Notes under the pieces: generated by a model
Databases searched by the model: none
Told to the model about the DNA's origin: nothing
The model's input: only the letters and a program-made list of their open reading frames with translations
Made by a program: the position numbers and the translations under genes
In this document: positions 33,405-41,392 of the stretch, piece after piece
How the letters are laid out: every line of letters begins with the position of its first letter
Numbering within the stretch: position 1 is the stretch's first letter
Assembly (NCBI GenBank): GCA_023168345.1
Contig: AP025689.1
Span: 2,168,001 to 2,232,000 of the forward strand
Source: Lysinibacillus sp. PLM2
Lineage (GTDB): Bacteria; Bacillota; Bacilli; Bacillales_A; Planococcaceae
DNA length: 64,000 bases
Direction: 5' to 3'

Positions 33405-33986
33405 TCATTTTTCTAAAAGATTTTCCAAATGGACTTTTACCTCTTTTGTCCACTCATCTGACGTTATACTAAACATAACCGTATGTCTAATCGTTCCATC
33501 TTTCCTTATCATATGATTGCGTAATACCCCTTCTTTTTTTGCACCAATTCGCTCGATAGCCTTTTGAGAACGAATATTTTCGTGATCTGTTTTAATCTGA
33601 ACTCTTTGCCATCCTAGCTTCTCAAAACAATAGGTTAATAATAAATATTTACAGTTCGTATTAATTGATGTTCTCCAATAGTTAGGCGTTAACCAAGTAA
33701 ATCCTATTTCTCCTCTTTTATGTTGCTCACTAATGTCCATTAGTTTGGTGGCACCAATAATTTTATTAGTTAATGTATCAATGATCACAAAAGGATTCTC
33801 AACACCAGCTTTTTTTAAACTTAATGCACTCTCTACATATTTTATAACATCTTCACGATTTTTAACTGTAATAGGCATATGTGTCCAAATTTCATCAAAG
33901 CAAGCAGCTTTAAAAATTTCTTCGACATCTTCAATTTCCATTGGTTTCAATTGTACAATTTTATTTTCCAAATAAACACTATCCAA
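33405..33986 (-). CDS. GNAT-family N-acetyltransferase (RimJ/RimL type)
   Basis: 193 residues of the GNAT fold: IGFTWLTPNYWRTSINTNCKYLLLTYCFE covers the acetyl-CoA region and IKTDHENIRSQKAIERIGAKKEGVLRNHM is the RimJ/RimL hallmark (both given as regions near 95-170). Substrate unknown, probably an N-terminal or small-molecule amine. The start is TTG with only a moderate ribosome site, so a few residues of uncertainty remain. Confidence 0.8.
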   Translation of the reverse strand: MDSVYLENKIVQLKPMEIEDVEEIFKAACFDEIWTHMPITVKNREDVIKYVESALSLKKAGVENPFVIIDTLTNKIIGATKLMDISEQHKRGEIGFTWLTPNYWRTSINTNCKYLLLTYCFEKLGWQRVQIKTDHENIRSQKAIERIGAKKEGVLRNHMIRKDGTIRHTVMFSITSDEWTKEVKVHLENLLEK

Positions 33987-34062
33987 TTAATCACATCTTT
34001 TCTAAAAAGTTTTGCAAATTATATTGCATAATTTACCATTAAATTCCTTGTTCTACAAATAA

Positions 34063-34087
34063 AAAAGAGGGTATTCCCCCCTTTTAT
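34063..34087 (-). terminator. Probable terminator of flavin reductase gene
   Basis: Minus-strand stem AAAAGGGGG / CCCTCTTTT with a short loop followed by a T-run. Confidence 0.6.
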
Positions 34088-34153
34088 CAATTAGAACGAT
34101 TATGATCCGATTTGGTTTCAATTTACTTTCGATAATGGTATTCTTGCTTACAA

Positions 34154-34693
34154 TTATTGGCGAATTGTCTTTAATGCACCACTCCACACAATTACTTGAT
34201 CTAACATATCATTTACAGATTGAGCTTGAACTTCTTTTGGTTTGAAAATTGTCCCATTTTCAAAATCAGTAAATAACGATAGTGCAGGATGAACTCGAAC
34301 ATCTGCAATAAGTAACTCACCGCAAATTCCTCTTAAATGTTCGGCAGCACGTGCACCACCAACTGAACCATAACTAACGATACCAGCCGCTTTATTGTTC
34401 CATTCATCTCGGAGATAATCTAAAGCATTTTTCAGTGCCCCGGAAATACTATGGTTATATTCACTTACAATAAATACAAATCCATCACAGCTTTTTACTT
34501 TGCTTGACCACTCAGCTACTCCTGAAGTATCCCCTCCAGCTTCACCTAATAAAGGTAATTTGAAATCAGCTATATCGATGATTTCATATGTTGCATCCCC
34601 TCTATTATCTCCAATTTCTTTAACCCATTCACCAACTTGTGGACTAACTCGACCTTCACGTGTACTACCTAAAATAATCCCAATTTTCAACAT
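34154..34693 (-). CDS. NADPH-dependent FMN reductase / azoreductase-like flavoprotein
   Basis: 179 residues of flavodoxin-like fold. ILGSTREGRVSPQVGEWV is the FMN phosphate loop, VSEYNHSISGALKNALDYL and VSYGSVGGARAAEHLR are the other FMN_red hallmarks. It reduces flavins, quinones or azo compounds with NAD(P)H. It lies near a MarR regulator of the MhqR type, whose B. subtilis regulon includes azoreductases, but no MhqR-like operator was found in the 250 bases upstream (34694-34943), where I see no gene. Confidence 0.82.
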   Translation of the reverse strand: MLKIGIILGSTREGRVSPQVGEWVKEIGDNRGDATYEIIDIADFKLPLLGEAGGDTSGVAEWSSKVKSCDGFVFIVSEYNHSISGALKNALDYLRDEWNNKAAGIVSYGSVGGARAAEHLRGICGELLIADVRVHPALSLFTDFENGTIFKPKEVQAQSVNDMLDQVIVWSGALKTIRQ

Positions 34694-34943
34694 AAATTTC
34701 CCTCCAACTTGATAGATTAAAGTGAGTTTTTTATCAATAAAATCTTCTTTGCCGTAATTGATCCTATTTTTAGGATGGTTAAGTACAAATTCAAATATGA
34801 CACAATAGATGAAATCGTTCTTTAATGAAACTAACGGAAAACAGCTTTAAACATTATTAATATTTCTAACTGTCCATTCATTTATTCCTTAAATCGATTT
34901 GTTCGTATTTATTTTGTAAACCTTTTTTCCCCAAATAGATTCT

Positions 34944-35381
34944 TTATAAATTTTTGGCGTTATATCCTACCTTTTTTAATAAATCAATTAAAATATCCAC
35001 TTCATCTTCTGTTATAGCATTAAAGATTTCTTCAATAATCTCAATATGACCCGGAAAAATTTGATCCATTATCTTTTTTCCTTCATCTGTTATCGCTGCA
35101 TATGTAACCCTTCGATCAGATGGACATGCTTTTCTTACGACAAATCCTTTTTCTTCTAATTTATCCACAACATAAGTAATACTACTGCTAGCGATTAATA
35201 TTTTTTTACCAATCACTTGAATCGGTTGATCACCTTTATGGTAGAGCAATTCGAGTACGGCAAATTCAGTTGGATTTAAACCATGCTTAGAATGATCTTT
35301 TTTAGAGGCTTCTTGAACAGATTGACTAGCTCGCAATAGGACTGTAAACGCTTTTAATTTTTGGTTTTGGTTTTGTTCCAA
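34944..35381 (-). CDS. MarR-family regulator, MhqR-like
   Basis: 145 residues with the winged helix LNPTEFAVLELLYHKGDQPIQVIGKKILIASSSITYVVDKLEEKG (positions about 36-80) and wing CPSDRRVTYAAIT. This resembles B. subtilis MhqR (YkvE), the quinone-responsive repressor. A TTG start with AAAGGAGGG upstream. An MhqR-like operator directly upstream suggests autoregulation. The FUSC gene behind and the flavin reductase ahead are possible targets. Confidence 0.8.
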   Translation of the reverse strand: MEQNQNQKLKAFTVLLRASQSVQEASKKDHSKHGLNPTEFAVLELLYHKGDQPIQVIGKKILIASSSITYVVDKLEEKGFVVRKACPSDRRVTYAAITDEGKKIMDQIFPGHIEIIEEIFNAITEDEVDILIDLLKKVGYNAKNL

Positions 35382-35404
35382 GATTATCCCTCCTTTATTA
35401 CCAA

Positions 35405-35437
35405 TATCTCGAAGTTAAATATCTTTAATTCGAGATA
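35405..35437 (-). promoter_or_regulatory. MhqR-like operator with an extra half-site
   Basis: TATCTTTAATTCGAGATA (35420-35437) is an imperfect palindrome close to the remembered MhqR operator (ATCTCGAATTCGAGAT type). A further half-site ATCTCGAA (35406-35413) forms a perfect inverted pair with TTCGAGAT (35429-35436). Confidence 0.55.
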
Positions 35438-35511
35438 AATAATATCACGATATGAAAAGGTTGTCAATTCACTTATCTTAGTATGTTTCATAAGTGATAC
35501 GATATTCATGT

Positions 35512-35546
35512 ATAACAAACTCGTGACGAATCACGAATTTGTTATG
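35512..35546 (-). terminator. Hairpin at the 3' end of the FUSC gene
   Basis: Stem ATAACAAACTCGTGA / TCACGAATTTGTTAT with one mismatch. It includes the last codons of the gene ending at 35531 and lacks a long T-run. Confidence 0.55.
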
Positions 35547-37465
35547 TAATTAGAGATTGATTTTTGCAAATCTCCGATTGTATCCTGGATACTTTGAAAA
35601 CCAGGTATTTCTGGAATATCCTTCTTTTTTGCACTAATTTTTTGATCAGCTGCATTTGACATCGTTTCAAATACAAATAATAATTGTCCTAATTTTTCAC
35701 CATTTAAGACAGGTCGGTTTTCCATTTTTCCACATTTCTCTAATAAGTAACCTAACTCTTGTATTGAATAAACAATCGGCCAATAATATTCGAGAGATTT
35801 TTTATCTTTTGGAATCTCCCCTGTAGCTGTGTCATATATCAAAGTTAAATTGGTAATATTCGTCTCCATTTTATTGAATATATTGTCTTTGCTATAGCTC
35901 TGGTGAAATCCCTGTTCTGAAAATAAAGAGAAAAGTACTTGAGCTTGACTTCGTATCGTCCTTGAAATCAAATGAGGTAATCTACTCGATGCTGATTTTC
36001 TCCCTACGAACCAAACCCCTATTAAACCAATGAAAATTCCTATGAAAACATCAATTAATCTTGCCGAAGCAAAGAACATAAACGAATATTCTCCTGTAGA
36101 GCCTGCTTCTGCCATAATCAATGCTGACGGAGTAAAGAATAACGCTGCTAAACCGTAATTTTTAACAATGAACAATTCTGTTATAAATGTTAAAAGGAAA
36201 ATCAAAAGTGCAATTATAAATCCAGATGGATGAAAAGTAAGAATAGCACTTGCAATAATGATACCGAAAACCGTTCCTAAACTACGTTGAATCGCTCGGT
36301 GCAATGTAGCAACAGTTGTTGCACCCGACATTACAGCTACACAGGATAATGGTATCCAGAAAGATCGATTGAATTCAAATTCATATGCAATTATCGCTGC
36401 TAAAATTGTAAAAAATCCAAATCTTAAAGCATTAATGAAGACAATTGAATTCTTATCGAAGGCTCCTAATATAATTCTTTTCGGAGATATGCTTTTGATT
36501 TGCACTTGATTGTTTAGTGAACTACTAGAAACAGTAAGAGAACCCTTTGCTTCATTTATTTCCATATAAAGCTTTGCAATAATTTCATCCATTACTTCTG
36601 GGTGTGGTAATTCGACTAATGCGTCATCTTTAAGATTTTTTGAATCTACTAATCGTGAAATCATTCTTAAAGACTCGCTAATTTCTATAGGTATTGCAAC
36701 TTTTTTCCCATGCAGTTCTTCAGTAGCATATAAGAAAATTTTATTTGCATATGTATTTAAAACATACAAATGAGTAAATAAATCATTCTTTCGCCAGCGT
36801 ATATAGCCAGATGCCAGTATTTGACTAGCTTCTTTTAAAGTAACAAGTACAGTCTGCTGCTTCTCGCTTTCTAAGTCCGTTCCAATTGACTCAATATAAT
36901 CAGCTAATACATTATAGGTTCTTTTAATAATGTTTTTCTCAGGTCCATATGGATTAAAAATCCATCGACTCATCGCTAAAACGAAAGATAATAACCCTCC
37001 AAGAAAAGCCAAGAATGCTCTTATAAATGCTTCCTCTGGAGCAATTGACATACCTGAAGCCATTGCAAAAATGAGAACAAAAAATAGTGCAGATGGTCCT
37101 GCTAATCGAAATGCACCGAAAAGAAAAATGGCTGTTGCTCCAATTAATCCCATCATAATTGCAACAATAATCGGATGCGGAGCTAATAACGTACCTAAAA
37201 ATACGCATGCTGTAATGGCAAGAACACACCATGTTAATTTTTTGGCTAGCTGTGCATAAGGAATAGGAAATACATATAGGAAGGTAAATCCCCCTAATCC
37301 CGCAATTAAGCCATAATGAAGATTATCAAAAAGTAAACCAATAAAAATCGGTAATCCTGCTGCAGCCCCAGCTAAAAATGCTTTTAACCATGGAAAGGGG
37401 CTTTTATTAACAGTTAATGCTTGCTTTATGATTGAAGGTAATTTATTTATTGCTTGTGATTGCAT
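35531..37465 (-). CDS. FUSC-family membrane protein (aromatic acid exporter-like)
   Basis: About 644 residues with two hydrophobic blocks of several helices each (roughly 30-170 and 345-495), separated and followed by cytoplasmic domains, the layout of the FUSC/YccS family. Members export aromatic acids or similar compounds. The segment FWIPLSCVAVMSGATTVATLHRAIQRSLGTVFG is the second core region. The ATG at 37465 has AAAAGGAGC nine bases upstream. It lies behind the MhqR-like gene, consistent with a role against phenolic stress, though this is inference. Confidence 0.82.
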   Translation of the reverse strand: MQSQAINKLPSIIKQALTVNKSPFPWLKAFLAGAAAGLPIFIGLLFDNLHYGLIAGLGGFTFLYVFPIPYAQLAKKLTWCVLAITACVFLGTLLAPHPIIVAIMMGLIGATAIFLFGAFRLAGPSALFFVLIFAMASGMSIAPEEAFIRAFLAFLGGLLSFVLAMSRWIFNPYGPEKNIIKRTYNVLADYIESIGTDLESEKQQTVLVTLKEASQILASGYIRWRKNDLFTHLYVLNTYANKIFLYATEELHGKKVAIPIEISESLRMISRLVDSKNLKDDALVELPHPEVMDEIIAKLYMEINEAKGSLTVSSSSLNNQVQIKSISPKRIILGAFDKNSIVFINALRFGFFTILAAIIAYEFEFNRSFWIPLSCVAVMSGATTVATLHRAIQRSLGTVFGIIIASAILTFHPSGFIIALLIFLLTFITELFIVKNYGLAALFFTPSALIMAEAGSTGEYSFMFFASARLIDVFIGIFIGLIGVWFVGRKSASSRLPHLISRTIRSQAQVLFSLFSEQGFHQSYSKDNIFNKMETNITNLTLIYDTATGEIPKDKKSLEYYWPIVYSIQELGYLLEKCGKMENRPVLNGEKLGQLLFVFETMSNAADQKISAKKKDIPEIPGFQSIQDTIGDLQKSISNYITNS

Positions 37466-37698
37466 TAATACTGCTCCTTTTCCCAAAAATAAAAGCTACT
37501 AATATCATGTCCTAATTATTATTCAAATAATATCTGCAATATTTTTTAAAATAAAAATCGCCCATATCTCAAGTGAGATTGAACGATTGTCTTAAAATAA
37601 ATTATATCATATTAAAATGATAGGATTTTTCATCAATAGAAATAAAGGGTAAAAGATAACCGAAACATGCTAAAATATAGTAAATTGGAGGTGTTTAA

Positions 37699-38220
37699 AT
37701 GAAACAAAGCGAGACAGTTTATTATACTTTGTTCAATTATAAGGGCTGGGTTATGTATATTGCTTCTACCGACAATGGACTATGTTATGTCGGTTCACAA
37801 AATGAATCTTTCGAAGAATTAGAAAAATGGGTTAATAAATATATCCCAAAAGCTAAACTTGTAAATAATGAAGAAGCACTAGATTTATTTAATCAAGAAT
37901 TACGAGAATATTTTGATGGAAAAAGAAAAACCTTCACTTTTCAATTTGACTTACGAGGTACACAATTCCAAGTTGACGTATGGAACAACTTACTAAGCAT
38001 TCCATTTGGTAAAACGAAATGTTATTCCGATGTTGCAAATGATATCGGTAATCCTAAAGCTGTTCGGGCGGTCGGTACTGCAATTGGAGCCAACCCTATT
38101 GCCATTATCGTACCATGTCATCGAGTGCTCGGTAAAAATGGTACTCTTACAGGATACAGTGGTGGTCTACCAGTAAAAGAAAAATTACTACAGTTAGAAA
38201 AAATCCAATATCAAGTATAA
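37699..38220 (+). CDS. ogt: Methylated-DNA-protein-cysteine methyltransferase
   Basis: 173 residues. The acceptor motif IIVPCHRVLG (Cys near 143) and the DNA-binding segment RAVGTAIGANP are complete. It removes alkyl groups from O6-alkylguanine by suicide transfer to its cysteine. GGAGGTG precedes the ATG. Length and absence of an AdaA domain fit Ogt/AdaB. Monocistronic. Confidence 0.92.
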   Translation: MKQSETVYYTLFNYKGWVMYIASTDNGLCYVGSQNESFEELEKWVNKYIPKAKLVNNEEALDLFNQELREYFDGKRKTFTFQFDLRGTQFQVDVWNNLLSIPFGKTKCYSDVANDIGNPKAVRAVGTAIGANPIAIIVPCHRVLGKNGTLTGYSGGLPVKEKLLQLEKIQYQV

Positions 38221-38262
38221 TCAAAAAGTATTTCTATAAATTACCGAACTTATATAATCACG

Positions 38263-38290
38263 ACTGGGTATTCCTTTTACCCAGTTTTTT
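38263..38290 (+). terminator. Terminator of ogt
   Basis: Stem ACTGGGTA / TACCCAGT with a short loop followed by TTTTTT; it can also serve the convergent crcB genes. Confidence 0.88.
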
Positions 38291-38301
38291 CTTTAAACTC
38301 A

Positions 38302-38652
38302 TCATAATCCAATAAAATATCCTAATGAAAATAAAATAATACCACCTATCAAGTTTATAAAAGTAAATAGAAGAGCATTCCAAAAACGTTTCTGATCAAC
38401 TAATTTCACGATATCAAAGGCAAAGGTTGAAAAAGTTGTAAATGCCCCTAACACCCCTACTGTTATAAACGCAAGAAACACATTTTCTAAAAATGCTAAA
38501 TGAACTGAAATCCCTAATAAAAAAGAACCTAAAAGATTTACGATTATAGTTGCCCAATTGTTAGGATAATCTAAAATTTTCATTAGCCTAGTAACAAAAT
38601 ACCTAAGTGTAGCACCTATTCCACCACCAACCATTACCATCAACCAAACCAT
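38302..38652 (-). CDS. crcB: Fluoride channel subunit CrcB/FluC (second of pair)
   Basis: 116 residues, four membrane helices, with GGGIGATLRYFVTR near the start and GVLGAFTTFSTFAFD, the Fluc signature containing the channel phenylalanines. GSFLLG supplies the conserved break. Its ATG overlaps the stop of the preceding paralogue (TAATG). In Bacillales the two paralogues form a dual-topology heterodimer exporting fluoride. Confidence 0.93.
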   Translation of the reverse strand: MVWLMVMVGGGIGATLRYFVTRLMKILDYPNNWATIIVNLLGSFLLGISVHLAFLENVFLAFITVGVLGAFTTFSTFAFDIVKLVDQKRFWNALLFTFINLIGGIILFSLGYFIGL

Positions 38653-38999
38653 TATTGTTCACCTCGAAATAAACGATAACCTAGCATTGCTACTAAGCAG
38701 CAAATAAGTGTCATCGTTAACCCATAAACTAGCCCGATTAAGTAACTTTTCTGCATTAATTCAAACCACTGTTGTGAAAATGTAGAAAATGTTGTAAACG
38801 CCCCAAGCAAACCCGTAGTAAAAAATAATTTCATTTTCTCAGTCGAAAACTTTTCATAATAGCCGTTCAAACAACCAAGTATAAAACTCCCCAAAATATT
38901 TGCAATCCAAAGCATAATAAATGTAGAAAAAAATGTTTGAATGCTAAAACGCAAAGCTGCTCCAACCATCCCACCTAAAAAAACTTGTAATATATTCAC
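38652..38999 (-). CDS. crcB: Fluoride channel subunit CrcB/FluC (first of pair)
   Basis: About 115 residues, four helices, GGMVGAALRF near the start, GSFILGCLNG and GLLGAFTTFSTFS. The GTG at 38999 has AGAGGG at good distance; a TTG three bases earlier is possible. Translation is coupled to the second paralogue. I saw no crcB (fluoride) riboswitch upstream; only 20-odd bases separate it from the gene before. Confidence 0.92.
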   Translation of the reverse strand: MNILQVFLGGMVGAALRFSIQTFFSTFIMLWIANILGSFILGCLNGYYEKFSTEKMKLFFTTGLLGAFTTFSTFSQQWFELMQKSYLIGLVYGLTMTLICCLVAMLGYRLFRGEQ

Positions 39000-39023
39000 C
39001 AAAATACCCTCTTTACTACAGTT

Positions 39024-39527
39024 CTACTTAATCTTTGATCTTTGTACTAAACTGATGATAATGACCAAAAATAATAGTCCGATAAATATAGGTAAAAACC
39101 AAATTCCTAATGACTGAATATCACCTTTTGATACCCGAACAATTTGCACTATTAAAGTAGCAAAAATGATGAGACAAATATTTTTAACTATATTAAGCGT
39201 TTGCCTACTATTAATATAAAATTGCTCTACATTGTTTTCATTCAGACGTTTAGGATAATTATGCATATGGGGAGCCTTTTCAAATAGGGATAACAAGAAA
39301 AAAAGAAACATTCCCATGATCGGCAGTATAATAATTTCATATTTCGAACCCCAACGATCCACTTCACCTAATGCATTAAAATGACCTGGGATACGATCTG
39401 GTATATCCACCCAACTATATAAGATAAAAACTAAAGATAAAAGAAAAAAAGTACCTCCTATTAAATCCAAAATTTTCTCCATCCGAGTTTTAGGAATCTT
39501 TATCACTGGACGATAAGGAAATTTCAA
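39024..39527 (-). CDS. DUF1648 membrane protein
   Basis: 167 residues with about four helices. The N-terminal stretch VDIPDRIPGHFNALGEVDRWGSK (near 45-67) is the DUF1648 hallmark, also found in SdpI-like immunity proteins. Function unknown. TTG start with GAGGTG upstream. It is upstream of and on the same strand as the fluoride-channel pair, close enough to be in one transcript. Confidence 0.75.
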   Translation of the reverse strand: MKFPYRPVIKIPKTRMEKILDLIGGTFFLLSLVFILYSWVDIPDRIPGHFNALGEVDRWGSKYEIIILPIMGMFLFFLLSLFEKAPHMHNYPKRLNENNVEQFYINSRQTLNIVKNICLIIFATLIVQIVRVSKGDIQSLGIWFLPIFIGLLFLVIIISLVQRSKIK

Positions 39528-39562
39528 AAAATCACCTCGACATTCGTTTCTTATATCTTAAA

Positions 39563-39600
39563 GAAGCTAGAATTAACCTTTATTCGGCTAGTTCTAGCTT
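39563..39600 (-). terminator. Hairpin after the cheW-like gene
   Basis: Stem AAGCTAGAA / TTCTAGCTT with a 20-base loop directly after the stop codon of the minus-strand gene ending at 39605. Confidence 0.6.
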
Positions 39601-39604
39601 GTTT

Positions 39605-40087
39605 TTAACTATTCACTTCAGCTTCATTATTTAATTTATTGAGACTTTCTTTTATTTCCCTTATACCTTCCAGTGAATTGACTAATGTATTCGGTTCTAC
39701 ACAGGTAATCATCCGATCTTCTAAATTAGCAATCGCCGTAAAGTATTTGGTTTTTGAGTAATTTATCAGTCCAACTTGTGTTAATTCGCTTTCAGAGAAA
39801 TTTAAAATTTCCTTTGCTTCATCAACGACAAGGCCGAAGTTTACTACATCGGTATTTAATATAATGATTTTAGCTGTTGTTTTTTGAGAAGGTGTATTGT
39901 ATAAAATAATTCCAAAATCTAAAACAGGTATTAATTCTTCTCTTATGCGAGTAAAACCTAATAAATAATTTGGTAAATGCGGAACGGGTGTAATGCTTTC
40001 TAGTTTTTCAATAGATACAACCTGTTCAACAGATACTGCATATTCTTCAGATTTACATCGAAACACGACAGATTTTTCAAATGACAT
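39605..40087 (-). CDS. cheW: CheW-domain protein
   Basis: 160 residues, a single CheW domain: VVFRCKSEEYAVSVEQVVSIEKL, then VPHLPNYLLGFTRIREELIPVLDF, then LVVDEAKEILNF. It should couple chemoreceptors to the CheA kinase. It stands alone here, away from the fla/che cluster, so it may be a second scaffold (CheV without the receiver is a possibility). AGAGGTG selects the ATG at 40087. Confidence 0.82.
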   Translation of the reverse strand: MSFEKSVVFRCKSEEYAVSVEQVVSIEKLESITPVPHLPNYLLGFTRIREELIPVLDFGIILYNTPSQKTTAKIIILNTDVVNFGLVVDEAKEILNFSESELTQVGLINYSKTKYFTAIANLEDRMITCVEPNTLVNSLEGIREIKESLNKLNNEAEVNS

Positions 40088-40109
40088 ATGCTTCACCTCT
40101 TTAATCGAC

Positions 40110-41222
40110 TTATTTTGTAGAGCATTTAACTACTTCAACTAATAAATCGGCTAATTTTTCTAATTCTTCAATAGGCATTCTTTCGTTAGTTGTATGGATA
40201 TCCTCATAGCCAACAGATAAAACTACTGTCGGAATTCCAAAACTCGAAATGATATTAGCATCACTTCCACCACCTGATAAACCGAGGTTAGGATTTCTAC
40301 CAATATTTTTAACAGCTTGCATTGCAACCTGTACTACTTTGTCTTCTTCTGAAACATTGAATCCAGGATACATTAATTGAATCTCTACTTCTGCTCTTCC
40401 ACCATTTTGTAATGCAACCTCTTCAAATATTTCTTTCATATGGTTTGTTTGAGCATCAAGTTTAGATTTATCTATCGAACGTGCCTCAGCAACAATAATT
40501 ACTTCATCACAAACAATATTCGTTGCTTTTCCACCTTCAAATCGGCCTATATTTGCCGTTGTTTCTTCATCTATACGGCCCAGATTCATCCTTGCAACTG
40601 CCTTAGATGCTAAAGTGATAGCAGAAATTCCTTTTTCGGGTGCAACTCCTGCATGGGCAGTTTTTCCAATGATTTTTATGTTTAATTTTGCTTGATACGG
40701 TGCACCAGTAACAATTCCTCCTACTTTCCCGTCACTATCAACAGCAAATCCATATTTCGCTATTATTTTACTACGATCTAGTTCTTTTGCACCCGCAAGA
40801 CCATTTTCCTCGCCTGCAGTGATTACAAATTGAATAGTCCCATGTTTAATGTGTTGTTCTTTTAATCGTTTCACCATTTCAAATAAAGCGGCAATACCTG
40901 CCTTATCATCTGCCCCTAAAATAGTAGTTCCATCAGAATAAATGTATCCATCCTCTCGGATAATAGGTTTAATACCTGCTCCAGGAACTACTGTATCCAT
41001 ATGTACTGTAAAATAAATTGGTTCTACATCTAGTGAACCTGACAATGTAGCTATAATATTTCCAGCACCATGCCCATTTCTTGTGTGTGCATCATCCTGA
41101 TAAACTTCAAAGCCCATATCTTCAAGCTTCCTAACTAATATCGGAGCAATTAATTCTTCATGTTTTGTTTCGGAGTCTATTTGAACTAATTCCAAAAATT
41201 CATTAACTAAACGTTTTTCCAC
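40110..41222 (-). CDS. M20 metallopeptidase, tripeptidase-T-like (YqjE type)
   Basis: About 370 residues. Metal ligands lie in FTVHMDTVVPG, ILGADDKAGIAAL, TAGEENGLAGAKEL and GYEDIHTTNE; the catalytic aspartate and glutamate (near 82 and 142) are present. It is likely a cytosolic di/tripeptidase. The GTG at 41222 has AAAGGAG seven bases upstream and is preferred to the TTG at 41228. Its place next to the yqjD-yqjC block matches B. subtilis yqjE. Confidence 0.87.
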   Translation of the reverse strand: MEKRLVNEFLELVQIDSETKHEELIAPILVRKLEDMGFEVYQDDAHTRNGHGAGNIIATLSGSLDVEPIYFTVHMDTVVPGAGIKPIIREDGYIYSDGTTILGADDKAGIAALFEMVKRLKEQHIKHGTIQFVITAGEENGLAGAKELDRSKIIAKYGFAVDSDGKVGGIVTGAPYQAKLNIKIIGKTAHAGVAPEKGISAITLASKAVARMNLGRIDEETTANIGRFEGGKATNIVCDEVIIVAEARSIDKSKLDAQTNHMKEIFEEVALQNGGRAEVEIQLMYPGFNVSEEDKVVQVAMQAVKNIGRNPNLGLSGGGSDANIISSFGIPTVVLSVGYEDIHTTNERMPIEELEKLADLLVEVVKCSTK

Positions 41223-41308
41223 TTTCAAACTCCTTTATTTCATCTTTTCTTTCCATTTTACGCTTGAATTTCCATAAAAACAATAATTCTTATCTTGCTT
41301 TTTAAATG

Positions 41309-41342
41309 AAAAGGGTTATCCCTGTGAGGAGATAACCCTTTG
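41309..41342 (-). terminator. Terminator of the first GMC operon
   Basis: Stem AAAGGGTTATC / GATAACCCTTT with a 10-base loop. Confidence 0.85.
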
Positions 41343-41392
41343 ATTGTTGACTAGAATTCTATTTCATACTTATCTATTTTAAGATTAATAGA

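Noticed and set aside
39003-39023. Fluoride riboswitch before the crcB pair
   Set aside because: Only 20-odd bases separate the pair from the preceding gene, and the motif is not visible.
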